64,000 nt of DNA from Massilia litorea. Lineage in GTDB: Bacteria > Pseudomonadota > Gammaproteobacteria > Burkholderiales > Burkholderiaceae_D. Below the pieces are notes generated by a model. It worked only from the letters and a program-made list of their open reading frames with translations, was not told the DNA's origin and did no database searches. The first letter of the stretch is position 1, and each line of letters opens with the position of its first letter. The position numbers and the translations under genes are program-made. Positions 1 through 8,550 of this stretch are shown here, one piece after another. The stretch is taken from contig NZ_CP062941.1 in assembly GCF_015101885.1 (NCBI RefSeq), positions 62,001-126,000 on the forward strand. The letters are read 5' to 3'.

Positions 1-416
1 CCGCCGACTTGCACCTTGTCGCCCTCCTGCAGATGCGGCAGCGAGCGCGCCAGCGCATAGAAATCGTTGACCACCAGCAGCGTGTCGAGCCCGACTTCGC
101 GGCGCACGGCCTCGATCGAGAATTGCCAGTGGTGGTTGGTCATGCGGATCTGGTCGCCATCGACCGGATTGGCGATCGCCACCGCCGCATGGGCTACCTT
201 GCCGCAGGCGGCCACCTCGGGCGAAGCGAGATAGGCGCGCATGGCGTCGGCAAAGCTCGCATGGTCGCCGCAGGCAAGTACCTGCACCGCCTCGAACTGC
301 CCCGGCGCACGCTCGAGCGCGAATCGTGCATTGGTGCCGCCGACGTCGGCCAGCAGGCGTGCGCTATCGAAGGGAGCGGCGGAGGAAGCAAGGTCGGCAG
401 GCAGAGAAGCAGTCAT
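1..416 (-). CDS. glk: glucokinase, N-terminal part (gene runs off the window)
   Basis: Glucokinase phosphorylates glucose to glucose-6-phosphate with ATP in the cytoplasm, feeding glycolysis and the Entner-Doudoroff route. Reading the minus strand from an ATG at 416 gives 138 residues. The phosphate-binding signature [14 protein letters not shown] lies at about residues 21-34 and is typical of the Glk family (not the ROK repressors). Further on come ACGDHASF and a VVNDFYALA stretch, where the family has its conserved VNDF segment. The reading frame is open to the window edge, so the C-terminal half, including the sugar-binding part, is missing only because the window ends. The next gene upstream on the same strand is the DedA-rhodanese gene, about 140 bp away. 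A transcription link between them is possible but not shown. Confidence 0.88.
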   Translation of the reverse strand, partial: MTASLPADLASSAAPFDSARLLADVGGTNARFALERAPGQFEAVQVLACGDHASFADAMRAYLASPEVAACGKVAHAAVAIANPVDGDQIRMTNHHWQFSIEAVRREVGLDTLLVVNDFYALARSLPHLQEGDKVQVG

Positions 417-558
417 TGCGGGACATAAGGCTGGGGATGTCCAAGCTTACTGGATTTCTTTGCTGACTTACAAGAAGATTTTGTAGTTTAGGTACAGGAT
501 TGAGCAGAGAGTGACCGGATTACCGCACCAGCATAAGTAGTACGACTACGTTAGTCCC

Positions 559-1503
559 TCAAGCCGCGGCCGGGCGCGACTCTGGCGCCTGCGCCTGATG
601 CGCATGCCAGGCATCGAGCCCGCCATGCAGCGGACGCGCCCGGTGAAAGCCGTTGGCCAGGAATTCCTTGGCCACCTGGGCCGCCGTGACGTCGTTCGGG
701 CAGCTGCAATAGACGACGATATGCCGGTCCTTGTCGAGGCTGGCCATCAACTGGCCGGGTTCGCAACTGTTGTATAGCAGCGCGCCCGGGATCGCCGCTT
801 CGAGTTCCTGGGCGGTGCTGCTGCGCGCATCGATGATGAGCGGATCGTGCCCGCCCTCCATCAGCGCCTGCAGTTCAGCGATGGCGATGCGCGGGATGGC
901 GAGCGAGGCGCGGTGCCGGCGCCGCTCCATATGTTTATAGACGATGAACAGCGCCAGCAGGCCGCCCAGCACCATCAGCGCCGCGCTGCCCATGGTTTCC
1001 AGTGCCGCCAGCACGCCGTCGACGCTGTCGTGGAAGACCGCCCCGAGGGCGATGCCGGTCCCGCCCCAGAGCAGCGCGCCGCTCGCGGAAAAGCCGAGGA
1101 AGGCGCGGGTGCCGGTGCCCAGCGCACCCGACATCGGCGCGGCGATCGTATTGAAGCCGGGCACGAATTTCGAAACGAGCAGGGATTTCGGGCCGTAGCG
1201 CCGGAAGCGGTCTTCGGTCTGGTTGACGCAGGAATCGGGAGAAAGGGAAATCCGGCACAGCAAGCGCAGCACGCGCTTGCCGTAATACCGTCCGGCGCGG
1301 AACCAGAAATAATCGCAGATCAGGCAGGCGAGCAACACGGCGGCCAGGCACAACTGCCAGCTGGCGCCGCCGTCGACCGCCATCGCACCGGCCAGCACCA
1401 GCACCGGGAAAGCGGGGATCGGCAGGCCGAACTGCTCCAGCAGCACCGTGCCGAAGACGAGGAAGACGCCGTAGTGCTGGATCAGGAGCGAGAGCTGGGA
1501 CAT
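559..1503 (-). CDS. DedA family membrane protein fused to a C-terminal rhodanese domain
   Basis: This 314-residue protein has two parts. Residues 1 to about 195 are a DedA/SNARE-associated membrane domain with several hydrophobic segments, the charged motif GRYYGKR and the family block FRRYGPKSLLVSKFVPGFN. DedA proteins act in the inner membrane, and some members are linked to phospholipid flipping and membrane homeostasis. Residues about 205-314 are a rhodanese-like domain with the active-site loop VVYCSCPNDVTAA, so the catalytic Cys is present. Sulfurtransferase activity or sensing at the membrane face is an inference. The frame is open further upstream, but the ATG at 1503 directly precedes the first hydrophobic segment (MSQLSLLIQHYGVFLVFG), so I chose it. 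There is no strong ribosome binding site. Confidence 0.85.
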   Translation of the reverse strand: MSQLSLLIQHYGVFLVFGTVLLEQFGLPIPAFPVLVLAGAMAVDGGASWQLCLAAVLLACLICDYFWFRAGRYYGKRVLRLLCRISLSPDSCVNQTEDRFRRYGPKSLLVSKFVPGFNTIAAPMSGALGTGTRAFLGFSASGALLWGGTGIALGAVFHDSVDGVLAALETMGSAALMVLGGLLALFIVYKHMERRRHRASLAIPRIAIAELQALMEGGHDPLIIDARSSTAQELEAAIPGALLYNSCEPGQLMASLDKDRHIVVYCSCPNDVTAAQVAKEFLANGFHRARPLHGGLDAWHAHQAQAPESRPAAA

Positions 1504-1567
1504 CCGGTCATGGTAGCCCAAATCGGCGGTCAAGGTTGGCAACGGCCGCCTTCGAGGCTACCCATCG

Positions 1568-1601
1568 TTCCGCGTGGGCACGGAGTGTCCACCCTACGCC
1601 A
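1568..1601. repeat. solitary GTAGGGTGGGC-type palindromic repeat
   Basis: On the minus strand the sequence reads GTAGGGTGGACAC, then TCC, then GTGCCCACGCGG, a hairpin with one mismatch. It is a single copy of the repeat found in pairs at 8414-8523, 16012-16127 and 17763-17906. The TAG stop codon of the ABC ATPase gene (1594-1596) lies inside the repeat's GTAGGG end. Confidence 0.75.
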
Positions 1602-3297
1602 GACGCGGAATCGCCCCCAGCAGCGAGCGCGTGTACGGATGCTGCGGATTGCGGTACAGCTCGTCCGAATCCGCCATCTCGACCACGCTGCCATGGTGCA
1701 TCACCATCACCCGGTCGGCGATATAGCGCACCACCGATAAATCGTGCGAGATGAAGATATAGCTCAGCTTGTACTCGTCCTGCAGGTCCTGCAGCAAATT
1801 CAGCACCTGCGCCTGGACCGAGACGTCGAGGGCCGATACCGATTCGTCGCAGACAAGGATTTCCGGCTTCATCGTCAGGCAGCGGGCAATGGCGATGCGC
1901 TGGCGCTGGCCGCCGGAAAACTCGTGCGGATAGCGGTGGAAGGCTTGCGCCGGCAAGCCGACCCGCTCCAGCAAGGCATGCACGGTGTTGGTGCGCTCGC
2001 GGTCGTCCTCGCCGATACCGTGGATGCGCATCGGTTCCAGCAGGATCTGGCCGACCGTAAAGCGGGGATTCAGGGACGCGTACGGATTCTGGAAGATGAT
2101 CTGGATACGCCGTTTATAGGCCGCATACTCGCGGTCCGACAGCGCGAACAGGTCGCGCCCGTCGAACCGGGCACTGCCGCCGGTGGCGCGATGCAGGCGC
2201 AGCAGGGTCAAGCCGACCGTGGTCTTGCCGGAACCGGATTCGCCGACCACGCCCAGGGTTTTACCGCGCGGGAGCGTGAACGACACGTCTTTCACGGCGT
2301 GGAAGACCCGCTTGCCGAACAGGCCTTCGCGCAGCGTAAAGCTTTTGGCGAGATTGTCCACCACCAGCAGGTTCTCGTCGTCCGCCGCATAGCCGCGCGC
2401 ACGCTGCGGCAGCGCGGCCAGGGGATCGCTGCGTCCGCTTAAATAATCGTCGATCACGGGCAGGCGCACCGGACGGCTGTCGAGTGTCGGCCGGCAATGC
2501 AGCAGGGCGCGCGTATAGGCGTCGCGCGGGGCGCCGAACACTTGCGTCGCACTGCCCTCTTCCCGCACTTCGCCATGGCGCATCACGATCACGCGGTCGG
2601 CAATTTCTCCGACCAGTCCGAGGTCGTGGGTGATGAACAGGACCGACATGCGGTGCTTCTTCTGCAGGGCCGCGATCAGTTCCATGATCTGCTTCTGGAT
2701 CGTCACGTCGAGCGCCGTCGTCGGCTCGTCGGCGATCAGCAGCTTCGGTTCGCAGGCAATGGCCATCGCGATCATCACGCGCTGCTGCTGCCCGCCCGAC
2801 ATCTGGCTCGGATAAGCGTCGATCTTGTTGGCCGGGTCGGGAATGCCGACTTCTTCCAGCAGTTCCAGGGTGCGGGCGCGCGCTTCCCTCTTGCTCATGC
2901 CCATATGCCGGCGCAGCACTTCGCCGATCTGGAAGCCCACCGTGAACACCGGATTGAGCGAGGACATCGGCTCCTGGAAGATCATCGCGATGTCCTTGCC
3001 GCAGAGCTTGCGGCGCTCGGCGATGGGCAGGTGCAAGAGCTCGCGCCCATTGAACAGCACGCTGGAACCGGGTTCGATGAGCGTCGTCTCCGGCGGCAGC
3101 AAACCCATCACGGCCAGCGAGCTGACCGACTTGCCGCTGCCCGATTCGCCGACCAGGGCGACGGTGGCATTCTGCGGCACGTCGAACGAGATGCCCTTGA
3201 TCGCCTCGGTCGTGTTCTTCTTGTCGACGCGAAAGGAAATGCGCAGGTCGCGCACCTGGAGAAGCATGCTGTTATTCAAATTCGGATTCGGACTCAT
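1594..3297 (-). CDS. peptide ABC transporter, fused double ATP-binding subunit (Dpp/Opp/YejF type)
   Basis: This 567-residue protein energises peptide import and contains two complete nucleotide-binding domains in one chain, as in YejF. The first domain has Walker A GESGSGKS, signature SGGQQQR and Walker [13 protein letters not shown]. The second has [15 protein letters not shown] and [12 protein letters not shown]. Each ends with the oligopeptide-transporter C-terminal extension seen in OppD/OppF (for example [16 protein letters not shown]). The start ATG at 3297 overlaps the TGA of the upstream permease as ATGA, so the subunits are translationally coupled. The longer open frame upstream lies inside the permease gene and was rejected. 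The TAG stop is contributed by a palindromic repeat. The exact substrate (dipeptide, oligopeptide or microcin-like) cannot be told from sequence. Confidence 0.93.
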   Translation of the reverse strand: MSPNPNLNNSMLLQVRDLRISFRVDKKNTTEAIKGISFDVPQNATVALVGESGSGKSVSSLAVMGLLPPETTLIEPGSSVLFNGRELLHLPIAERRKLCGKDIAMIFQEPMSSLNPVFTVGFQIGEVLRRHMGMSKREARARTLELLEEVGIPDPANKIDAYPSQMSGGQQQRVMIAMAIACEPKLLIADEPTTALDVTIQKQIMELIAALQKKHRMSVLFITHDLGLVGEIADRVIVMRHGEVREEGSATQVFGAPRDAYTRALLHCRPTLDSRPVRLPVIDDYLSGRSDPLAALPQRARGYAADDENLLVVDNLAKSFTLREGLFGKRVFHAVKDVSFTLPRGKTLGVVGESGSGKTTVGLTLLRLHRATGGSARFDGRDLFALSDREYAAYKRRIQIIFQNPYASLNPRFTVGQILLEPMRIHGIGEDDRERTNTVHALLERVGLPAQAFHRYPHEFSGGQRQRIAIARCLTMKPEILVCDESVSALDVSVQAQVLNLLQDLQDEYKLSYIFISHDLSVVRYIADRVMVMHHGSVVEMADSDELYRNPQHPYTRSLLGAIPRLA

Positions 3298-4307
3298 TTG
3301 ATTTTCGGATCGAGCGCATCGCGCAGCGCATCGGTGAACAGGGAAAACGCCGTCACCAGCAGTGCCATGGCCCCGGCCGCGGCGGCCAGCTGCCACCATT
3401 TACCGAGGATCAGTTCGTTCTGCGCTTCGTTCAGCATGCTGCCCCAGGACACGGTGCCGACCGGCACGCCAAAACCCAGGAAGGACAGGATGACCTCGGC
3501 CTTGATGAAGCCGACGACCAGGATCGACAGCTGCACCAGCGCCACGTGCGAGACGTTCGGGAAAATGTGCGAGAACATCTTGCGCCAGCTAGAGGCGCCG
3601 ATGGCGTCGGCCGCCATCACGTATTCGCGCGCCTTGTGCTTGATGTATTCGGCGCGGATCAGGCGATACGGTCCGGTCCAGCCGGTCAGGCCGAGGATCA
3701 GCACGATCGTCAGCACGCCCTTCTGCTGCAGCACCGCGGCCACCGTCAGGATCATCAGGATCGACGGAATCGACGTAAAGATACTGTAGAACCAGTTAAA
3801 GACGTCGTCGACCACGCCGCCGAAAAATCCGGACAGGGCGCCGAACAGCGTCCCCAGCGCGACCGCGACAAAGGCGGCGACGAGCCCTACCACGATCGAG
3901 GTTTCGCCGCCCTTGATGGTCTTCTTGACGATGTCATGGCCCCACTTGTCGGCCCCGAACGGCAGGGTCAGCGCTTTCGCGCGCGGCGGGTGGCCGGCGT
4001 GCACCTCGGCCTTGAGGACCTCGAGTTCAGCCGCCAGCGGATCGAAGGCATTCGGCGGCGTCGGCGCCTGCGGGCGCGCCAATGCGGCGCCGGCGGCGTC
4101 GGGGCCGACAAACGATGGCGGCGCGTAATTGACCGCCACCTCGTCTTCCCAATCGCCGGCGACCAGTCCGCTCGAGGACAGCAGCAACAGCAGGATGAAA
4201 GCGCCGACCACGCCCAGTGCCGCCATCGCCAGGCGGTCGGCGCGCAGGCGCCGCCAGGCAAGCGTCCACAGGCCGGGAGAAATTTCGTGATGCATCATTG
4301 CGTTCAT
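3294..4307 (-). CDS. peptide ABC transporter permease (DppC/OppC/YejE family)
   Basis: This 337-residue inner-membrane permease forms the import channel with the preceding gene product. It has an N-terminal hydrophobic segment (about residues 27-50), a polar periplasmic insert rich in Pro and Ala, then a BPD_transp_1 domain with several membrane segments. The coupling motif that docks on the ATPase is visible as REYVMAADAIGASSWRKMFSHIFPN, the EAA-type loop. It ends in [12 protein letters not shown], the usual ending of DppC-type subunits. The ATG at 4307 overlaps the stop of the upstream permease gene as ATGA; Met4 or Met5 could also serve as start. The periplasmic insert is longer than in typical DppC, which fits the YejE-like subgroup. 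Confidence 0.92.
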   Translation of the reverse strand: MNAMMHHEISPGLWTLAWRRLRADRLAMAALGVVGAFILLLLLSSSGLVAGDWEDEVAVNYAPPSFVGPDAAGAALARPQAPTPPNAFDPLAAELEVLKAEVHAGHPPRAKALTLPFGADKWGHDIVKKTIKGGETSIVVGLVAAFVAVALGTLFGALSGFFGGVVDDVFNWFYSIFTSIPSILMILTVAAVLQQKGVLTIVLILGLTGWTGPYRLIRAEYIKHKAREYVMAADAIGASSWRKMFSHIFPNVSHVALVQLSILVVGFIKAEVILSFLGFGVPVGTVSWGSMLNEAQNELILGKWWQLAAAAGAMALLVTAFSLFTDALRDALDPKIK

Positions 4308-5242
4308 TTCAATTGCACGCGCGGGTCGACCGCGCCATACAGCAGGTCGGCCAGCAGGTTGAACATCATGGTCGCGGCCGCCACATAGACGGTGATGGCC
4401 TTGATGACCGGAAAATCGCTGCGCTCCACGGCCAGGATGACTTCGCGCCCAATGCCGGGAATGCCGAAGAAGCGCTCGAGGAGAAAAGCGCCGATCAGCA
4501 GCGCCGGCAGGTTCGCCATGACGTGGGTGATGATCGGGATCGCTGCATTGCGCAACACGTGGACCCAGACGATGCGGCGCTCGGACAAGCCTTTTGCACG
4601 CGCGGTGCGCACGTAATCCTGGTGCACCTCGTCGAGTACGAAGCTGCGGTACAGGCGCAGGGTCGGCGCGATCGAGACGGCGAGGCCGATGATGATCGGC
4701 AGCAGCGCATAGCGCAGCAGGTTCTCGCCCAGGCTCTCGCCCCAGCCCTGCACCGGGAACAGGCCCAGCTTGTAAGCGAAGAAGTACTGGAACACGATGA
4801 TGTAGACCAGGATCGAGATCGACATGCCGACCGTGCAGGCGACCATCACCGCGCGATCGGTGAGCGAGCCGCGTACGAAAGCAATGGCGAGCGCCAGCGC
4901 GATGCCGAAAAAGGTTTCCAGGATGGTCAGCGGCACCAGCACCGTCAGCGAGGGGCCGAGGCGGCTGGCGATGATGTGGGCAACCGGTTCGCCCGTGCTC
5001 CAGGCATTCCCGAAATCGAAGGTCGCGATCTGCTTCAGGAAGATCCCGAGCTGCACGTAATACGGCTGGTCGATGCCGAGCTGGGCGCGGATGTTGGCGA
5101 TCGCCGCCTCATCGGCCATCTTGCCGGCGAGAAGATAGGACGGATCCCCGCCCACCCAGTTAAACAGCAGGAACACGAGCACGATGACGCCCGCCATCGT
5201 CGGCAGCATCTGCCACAGCCGCCGCACAATATAAGCCAGCAT
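4304..5242 (-). CDS. peptide ABC transporter permease (DppB/OppB/YejB family)
   Basis: This 312-residue inner-membrane permease is the first gene of the three-gene transporter operon. The N-terminus MLAYIVRRLWQMLPTMAGV is the classic DppB first membrane segment. The EAA loop is DYVRTARAKGLSERRIVWVHVLRNA and the protein ends in DPRVQLK, as expected of the family. At 312 residues it is within the usual range. No periplasmic substrate-binding protein gene stands next to it: upstream lies a noncoding region and then a TonB-dependent receptor on the other strand. The binding protein must therefore be encoded elsewhere or shared with another importer. Confidence 0.93.
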   Translation of the reverse strand: MLAYIVRRLWQMLPTMAGVIVLVFLLFNWVGGDPSYLLAGKMADEAAIANIRAQLGIDQPYYVQLGIFLKQIATFDFGNAWSTGEPVAHIIASRLGPSLTVLVPLTILETFFGIALALAIAFVRGSLTDRAVMVACTVGMSISILVYIIVFQYFFAYKLGLFPVQGWGESLGENLLRYALLPIIIGLAVSIAPTLRLYRSFVLDEVHQDYVRTARAKGLSERRIVWVHVLRNAAIPIITHVMANLPALLIGAFLLERFFGIPGIGREVILAVERSDFPVIKAITVYVAAATMMFNLLADLLYGAVDPRVQLK

Positions 5243-5629
5243 GGAAATCCCTCAGCGGCCGCCGGCGCCCTGCACTCGCTCGGCCATATCCAAAAGGCGT
5301 AACGATAGCGTAAATCGGATGCGCCGGGCGGGTCCGTCATGCTGCGCCGCACAAACCTCACCAAATATCTCGGGAGCACGCCTGTCAAGCCCCGCACGAT
5401 TGACGAACTCGACTGTTGTTTCCGTGTCGTGCATACCGTGCGCGTCCTTGACCGTGCTGTATTTACATGTTTTTATGCAAGTGGTCGGGAATGAATGGAC
5501 TAGTTTTCGGCCTTATAACGATACGCATGGCATATGTATGAGCGTTCAGTAGGATTGACATGCTTGTCAATTTCTTAATGCAAACTGCATATATCCTGCG
5601 AAATTTTCTGTAGCTATTTTGGAGTAGAG
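5243..5629. other. divergent intergenic region between peptide permease and first TBDR gene
   Basis: This 387-bp stretch is AT-richer than its surroundings in its right half and contains no convincing gene. It should carry divergent promoters for the ABC operon and the TBDR gene at 5630. A 16-bp palindrome at 5555-5570 is the only clear structured site seen. Confidence 0.6.
5555..5570. promoter_or_regulatory. 16-bp palindrome TTGACA-TGCT-TGTCAA upstream of TBDR gene
   Basis: The arms TTGACA and TGTCAA are perfectly inverted around TGCT, 60-75 bp before the start codon at 5630. The left arm is also a perfect -35 hexamer, but no good -10 follows at 16-18 bp. It could be an operator overlapping a promoter. 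The arm spacing differs from an FNR box. Confidence 0.4.
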
Positions 5630-8413
5630 ATGTTGAAAAGAACAATGATGTCGCAAGCCGTTTCCATGGCCCTCGCCGCCGCCTTCGCCCTGCCTGCCTT
5701 TGCGCAGACCTCCGGCACACCGGAAGTACCGGTCGCCCGTGTGGAAGTGACCGGCTCGAGCATCAAGCGCGCCAGCGCAGAAACCGCATCCCCGGTGCAG
5801 GTCGTCACCCGCGATGACCTGGCCAAGTCCGGCAAGGGCACGGTTGCGGAATACCTGCAGACCCTGACCGCTGACGGCGCGGGCTCGCTGCCGACCGGTT
5901 TCGGCAACGGCTTTGCGGCCGGTTCGACCGCGATCTCGCTGCGCGGCCTGGGCGCGACCTCGACCCTGGTGCTGCTCAACGGCCGCCGCATGGCGCCGTT
6001 CGCGCGCGCCGACGACGGCCAGAAAAGCTTCACCGACCTCTCCACCGTACCCATGGAAGCCGTCGAGCGCATCGAGATCCTGAAGGACGGCGCCTCCTCG
6101 ACCTACGGCGCCGACGCCATCGCCGGCGTCGTCAACATCATCCTGCGCAAGGACTTCACCGGCATGGTGCTCAAGGGCGAAGTCGGCCAGTCGCGCTACC
6201 ACGACGGCGAGATGGCCAAGGCCTCGCTGACCTGGGGCATGGGCAAGCTCGACCAGGAAGGCTACAACGTCCTGGTCAATATCGAGGGCTATGCCAACAA
6301 GGAGCTCATGAACAAGGACCGCGCCGACCGCAAGTGGATCGGCGCCGGCGACCTGCGCCGCTGGGGCTATCCGCAGAACACGCAGTTCGCGGGCGGCTTC
6401 ATCACCCCTGGCGCGTCGAGCCCCACCCCGACCGGCGCGCTGCGCGACCCGGTCACCGGCAACTTCGTGTCGCTGCCGGGCTGCGCGGCCCTGTCGACGA
6501 CGACCGCCCAGGATCCGGCCGGCGGCTGCCTCTGGTACCACGACCAGTTCCGTTCGATGCAGCCGAAGATCGACGGCTTCAACCTCTACACCCGCGCCGC
6601 CAAGCGCCTCTCGGGCGGCCACGAACTGTACGCCGAAGCCGGCTATTCGCGCCGCGATACCGAATTCACGCTGATTCCGCCATCGGTGTCGCCGACGGTC
6701 GCATTCCCGCCGAACGCCCAGTTCCCGACCGGCGTCATCAACTACGGCACCGGCGCCAACGCCATCGTGCTGGCGGCGAACCACCCGCAGAACCCGTATG
6801 GCGTGCCGGTACGCCTGCGCTACTCGGCCTTCGACGTCGGCCCGTCGACCCGTTCGGCCGACAACGCCTTCATGCGCGCCGTCATCGGCGTCAAGGGCGA
6901 AGTGGCGGGCTGGGACTACGACACCGCCTATGTCCACTCGCGCTCGGAGCTCGACCTCAACTACAGCAACATGCTGAACATGCCGGCGCTGGCCGCCGCG
7001 CTCGGCAACCCGGCAAGCAACCTGTTCCCTTACTACATCGGCGCCCAGGCCGGCCGCAACCCGGCCTCGCTGTACCAGGCGATCGCGCGCAATGCGACCT
7101 CGCACTCGACCACGCGCCTCGACATCCTCGACTTCAAGGCTTCGCGCGAACTGATGCAGCTGCCGGGTGGCGCCATGGGCCTGGCTTTCGGCGCCGAATA
7201 CCGCCGCGAGAAGCTCGACAACCCTTCCCTGTCGGGCACCGAAAACGGTTCGATCAACGCCTCCTACGTGGCCGCGCGCGGCGACCAGGACATCAAGGCG
7301 GTCTTCGTCGAGGTGGTGGCGCCGGTCATCAAGGGCGTCGAAGTGAACGGCGCGGTGCGCTATGACCGCTACGAGAACTTCTCGTCGACCACGCCGAAAG
7401 TCGGCGTGAAGTGGACCCCGATCCAGACCTTCGCCCTGCGCGGCACCTATTCGGAAGGCTTCCGCGCGCCGGGACCTGCGGAATCGGGCGTCGAAAGCCA
7501 GAGCACCGGCACCGCCACTGCACGCGATCCGATCCGTTGCCCGGGCGGCGTCCCGGCCGCCGGCGGCGCGACCCTGGCCGATTGCTCGGTTGCAGTCGGC
7601 GCGGTCAAGATCGGCAACCCGAACCTGAAGCCGGAAACCTCGAAAGGCGTGACCCTGGGCATGGTCTGGGATCCGCTGGCCAACACCAGCTTCGCGCTCG
7701 ACGCCTGGAAGATCAAGCGCAGCGACGAAATCAACCCGCTGCCGTACAACGAAGCAGCCGCCCTGCCGGACGCGATCCGCAGCGACAACAACCTGGTGGT
7801 GAACGGCGTCGTGCAGCCGAACACCGGCAGCCTGCTGCTCTCGCGCGCTCCTTACCGCAATTCGAGCTTCACCGAAGTCAAGGGTGTCGACCTGGACCTC
7901 AAGCAGCGCTTCCGCATGGGCGATTACGGCCGTGCCACGCTTGGCCTGACCTGGACCCACATCGCTTCGTGGGAACGCGCCGAGTCGGCTACCAAGCATT
8001 ACCAGTACGCCGGTACCCACGGCAACTGCGACACCTCGAACTGCGCGGGTACGCCGAAGAACAAGGTCAGCATGGTTGCCTCCTGGGACCGTGACGCGCT
8101 CAACCTGACGGCAACGGCCAACTACCGCAGCAGCATGCAGAACGTGGCCTTCGCGGGCGACCTGTGCGCTTCGAAGTTTGCCAACGGCAGCGATGCGCCG
8201 TATGGCTGCAAACTGGCCTCGTTCACCACGCTCGACCTGTCGGCGCGCTATAACCTGAACCGCAACCTGCAGCTGTTCGCGTCGATCAACAACGTGCTCG
8301 ACAAGGTGGCACCGCTCGATCCGCTGACCTACGGCGGCCTGAGCTACAACCCGATGGACGCCAGCGGCGCCATCGGCCGCTACTTCAAGCTGGGCGCGCG
8401 TTATCAGTTCTAA
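5630..8413 (+). CDS. TonB-dependent outer-membrane receptor (TBDR-1)
   Basis: This 927-residue receptor imports an unknown ligand across the outer membrane using TonB energy. It has a signal peptide of about 25 residues ending in AFAQ, followed by the TonB-box-like segment RVEVTGSSIKR. The plug domain spans about residues 45-170 and includes the conserved blocks ISLRGLG, LVLLNGRR, ILKDGASSTYG and DAIAGVVNIIL. The rest is a 22-stranded barrel ending in Phe (ARYQF), the BAM recognition end. Barrel loops carry a Cys pair in GNCDTSNCAGTP that is also found in TBDR-2. A ribosome site GGAG precedes the ATG at 5630. The gene lies next to peptide-importer and glucokinase genes, which hints at peptide or carbohydrate scavenging but does not define the substrate. 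Confidence 0.93.
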   Translation: MLKRTMMSQAVSMALAAAFALPAFAQTSGTPEVPVARVEVTGSSIKRASAETASPVQVVTRDDLAKSGKGTVAEYLQTLTADGAGSLPTGFGNGFAAGSTAISLRGLGATSTLVLLNGRRMAPFARADDGQKSFTDLSTVPMEAVERIEILKDGASSTYGADAIAGVVNIILRKDFTGMVLKGEVGQSRYHDGEMAKASLTWGMGKLDQEGYNVLVNIEGYANKELMNKDRADRKWIGAGDLRRWGYPQNTQFAGGFITPGASSPTPTGALRDPVTGNFVSLPGCAALSTTTAQDPAGGCLWYHDQFRSMQPKIDGFNLYTRAAKRLSGGHELYAEAGYSRRDTEFTLIPPSVSPTVAFPPNAQFPTGVINYGTGANAIVLAANHPQNPYGVPVRLRYSAFDVGPSTRSADNAFMRAVIGVKGEVAGWDYDTAYVHSRSELDLNYSNMLNMPALAAALGNPASNLFPYYIGAQAGRNPASLYQAIARNATSHSTTRLDILDFKASRELMQLPGGAMGLAFGAEYRREKLDNPSLSGTENGSINASYVAARGDQDIKAVFVEVVAPVIKGVEVNGAVRYDRYENFSSTTPKVGVKWTPIQTFALRGTYSEGFRAPGPAESGVESQSTGTATARDPIRCPGGVPAAGGATLADCSVAVGAVKIGNPNLKPETSKGVTLGMVWDPLANTSFALDAWKIKRSDEINPLPYNEAAALPDAIRSDNNLVVNGVVQPNTGSLLLSRAPYRNSSFTEVKGVDLDLKQRFRMGDYGRATLGLTWTHIASWERAESATKHYQYAGTHGNCDTSNCAGTPKNKVSMVASWDRDALNLTATANYRSSMQNVAFAGDLCASKFANGSDAPYGCKLASFTTLDLSARYNLNRNLQLFASINNVLDKVAPLDPLTYGGLSYNPMDASGAIGRYFKLGARYQF

Positions 8414-8525
8414 ATGGTAGGGTGGGCGGCTTTGCCGCCCACGCGGCGATCGATAACGGCTCCGCTATCGCGCCGGACGATCTCGCTGCCAACCATCACC
8501 GCGTGGGCGGGAGACCGCCCACCCG
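8414..8525. repeat. paired palindromic repeat (BIME-like), copy A
   Basis: The left half reads GTAGGGTGGGCGG, CTTT, GCCGCCCACGCGG and the right half CCGCGTGGGCGG, GAGA, CCGCCCACCCGAC. Each half is a hairpin and the two halves are inverted copies flanking about 50 bp of unique sequence. It begins within three bases of the TBDR-1 stop codon. Confidence 0.8.
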
Positions 8526-8528
8526 ACG

Positions 8529-8550
8529 CCCGGCCTCGGCCGGGTTTTTT
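8529..8550 (+). terminator. rho-independent terminator after TBDR-1
   Basis: The stem CCCGGCC / GGCCGGG is followed by six T. It sits just after the palindromic repeat and touches the stop codon of the convergent aroG gene. Confidence 0.75.
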
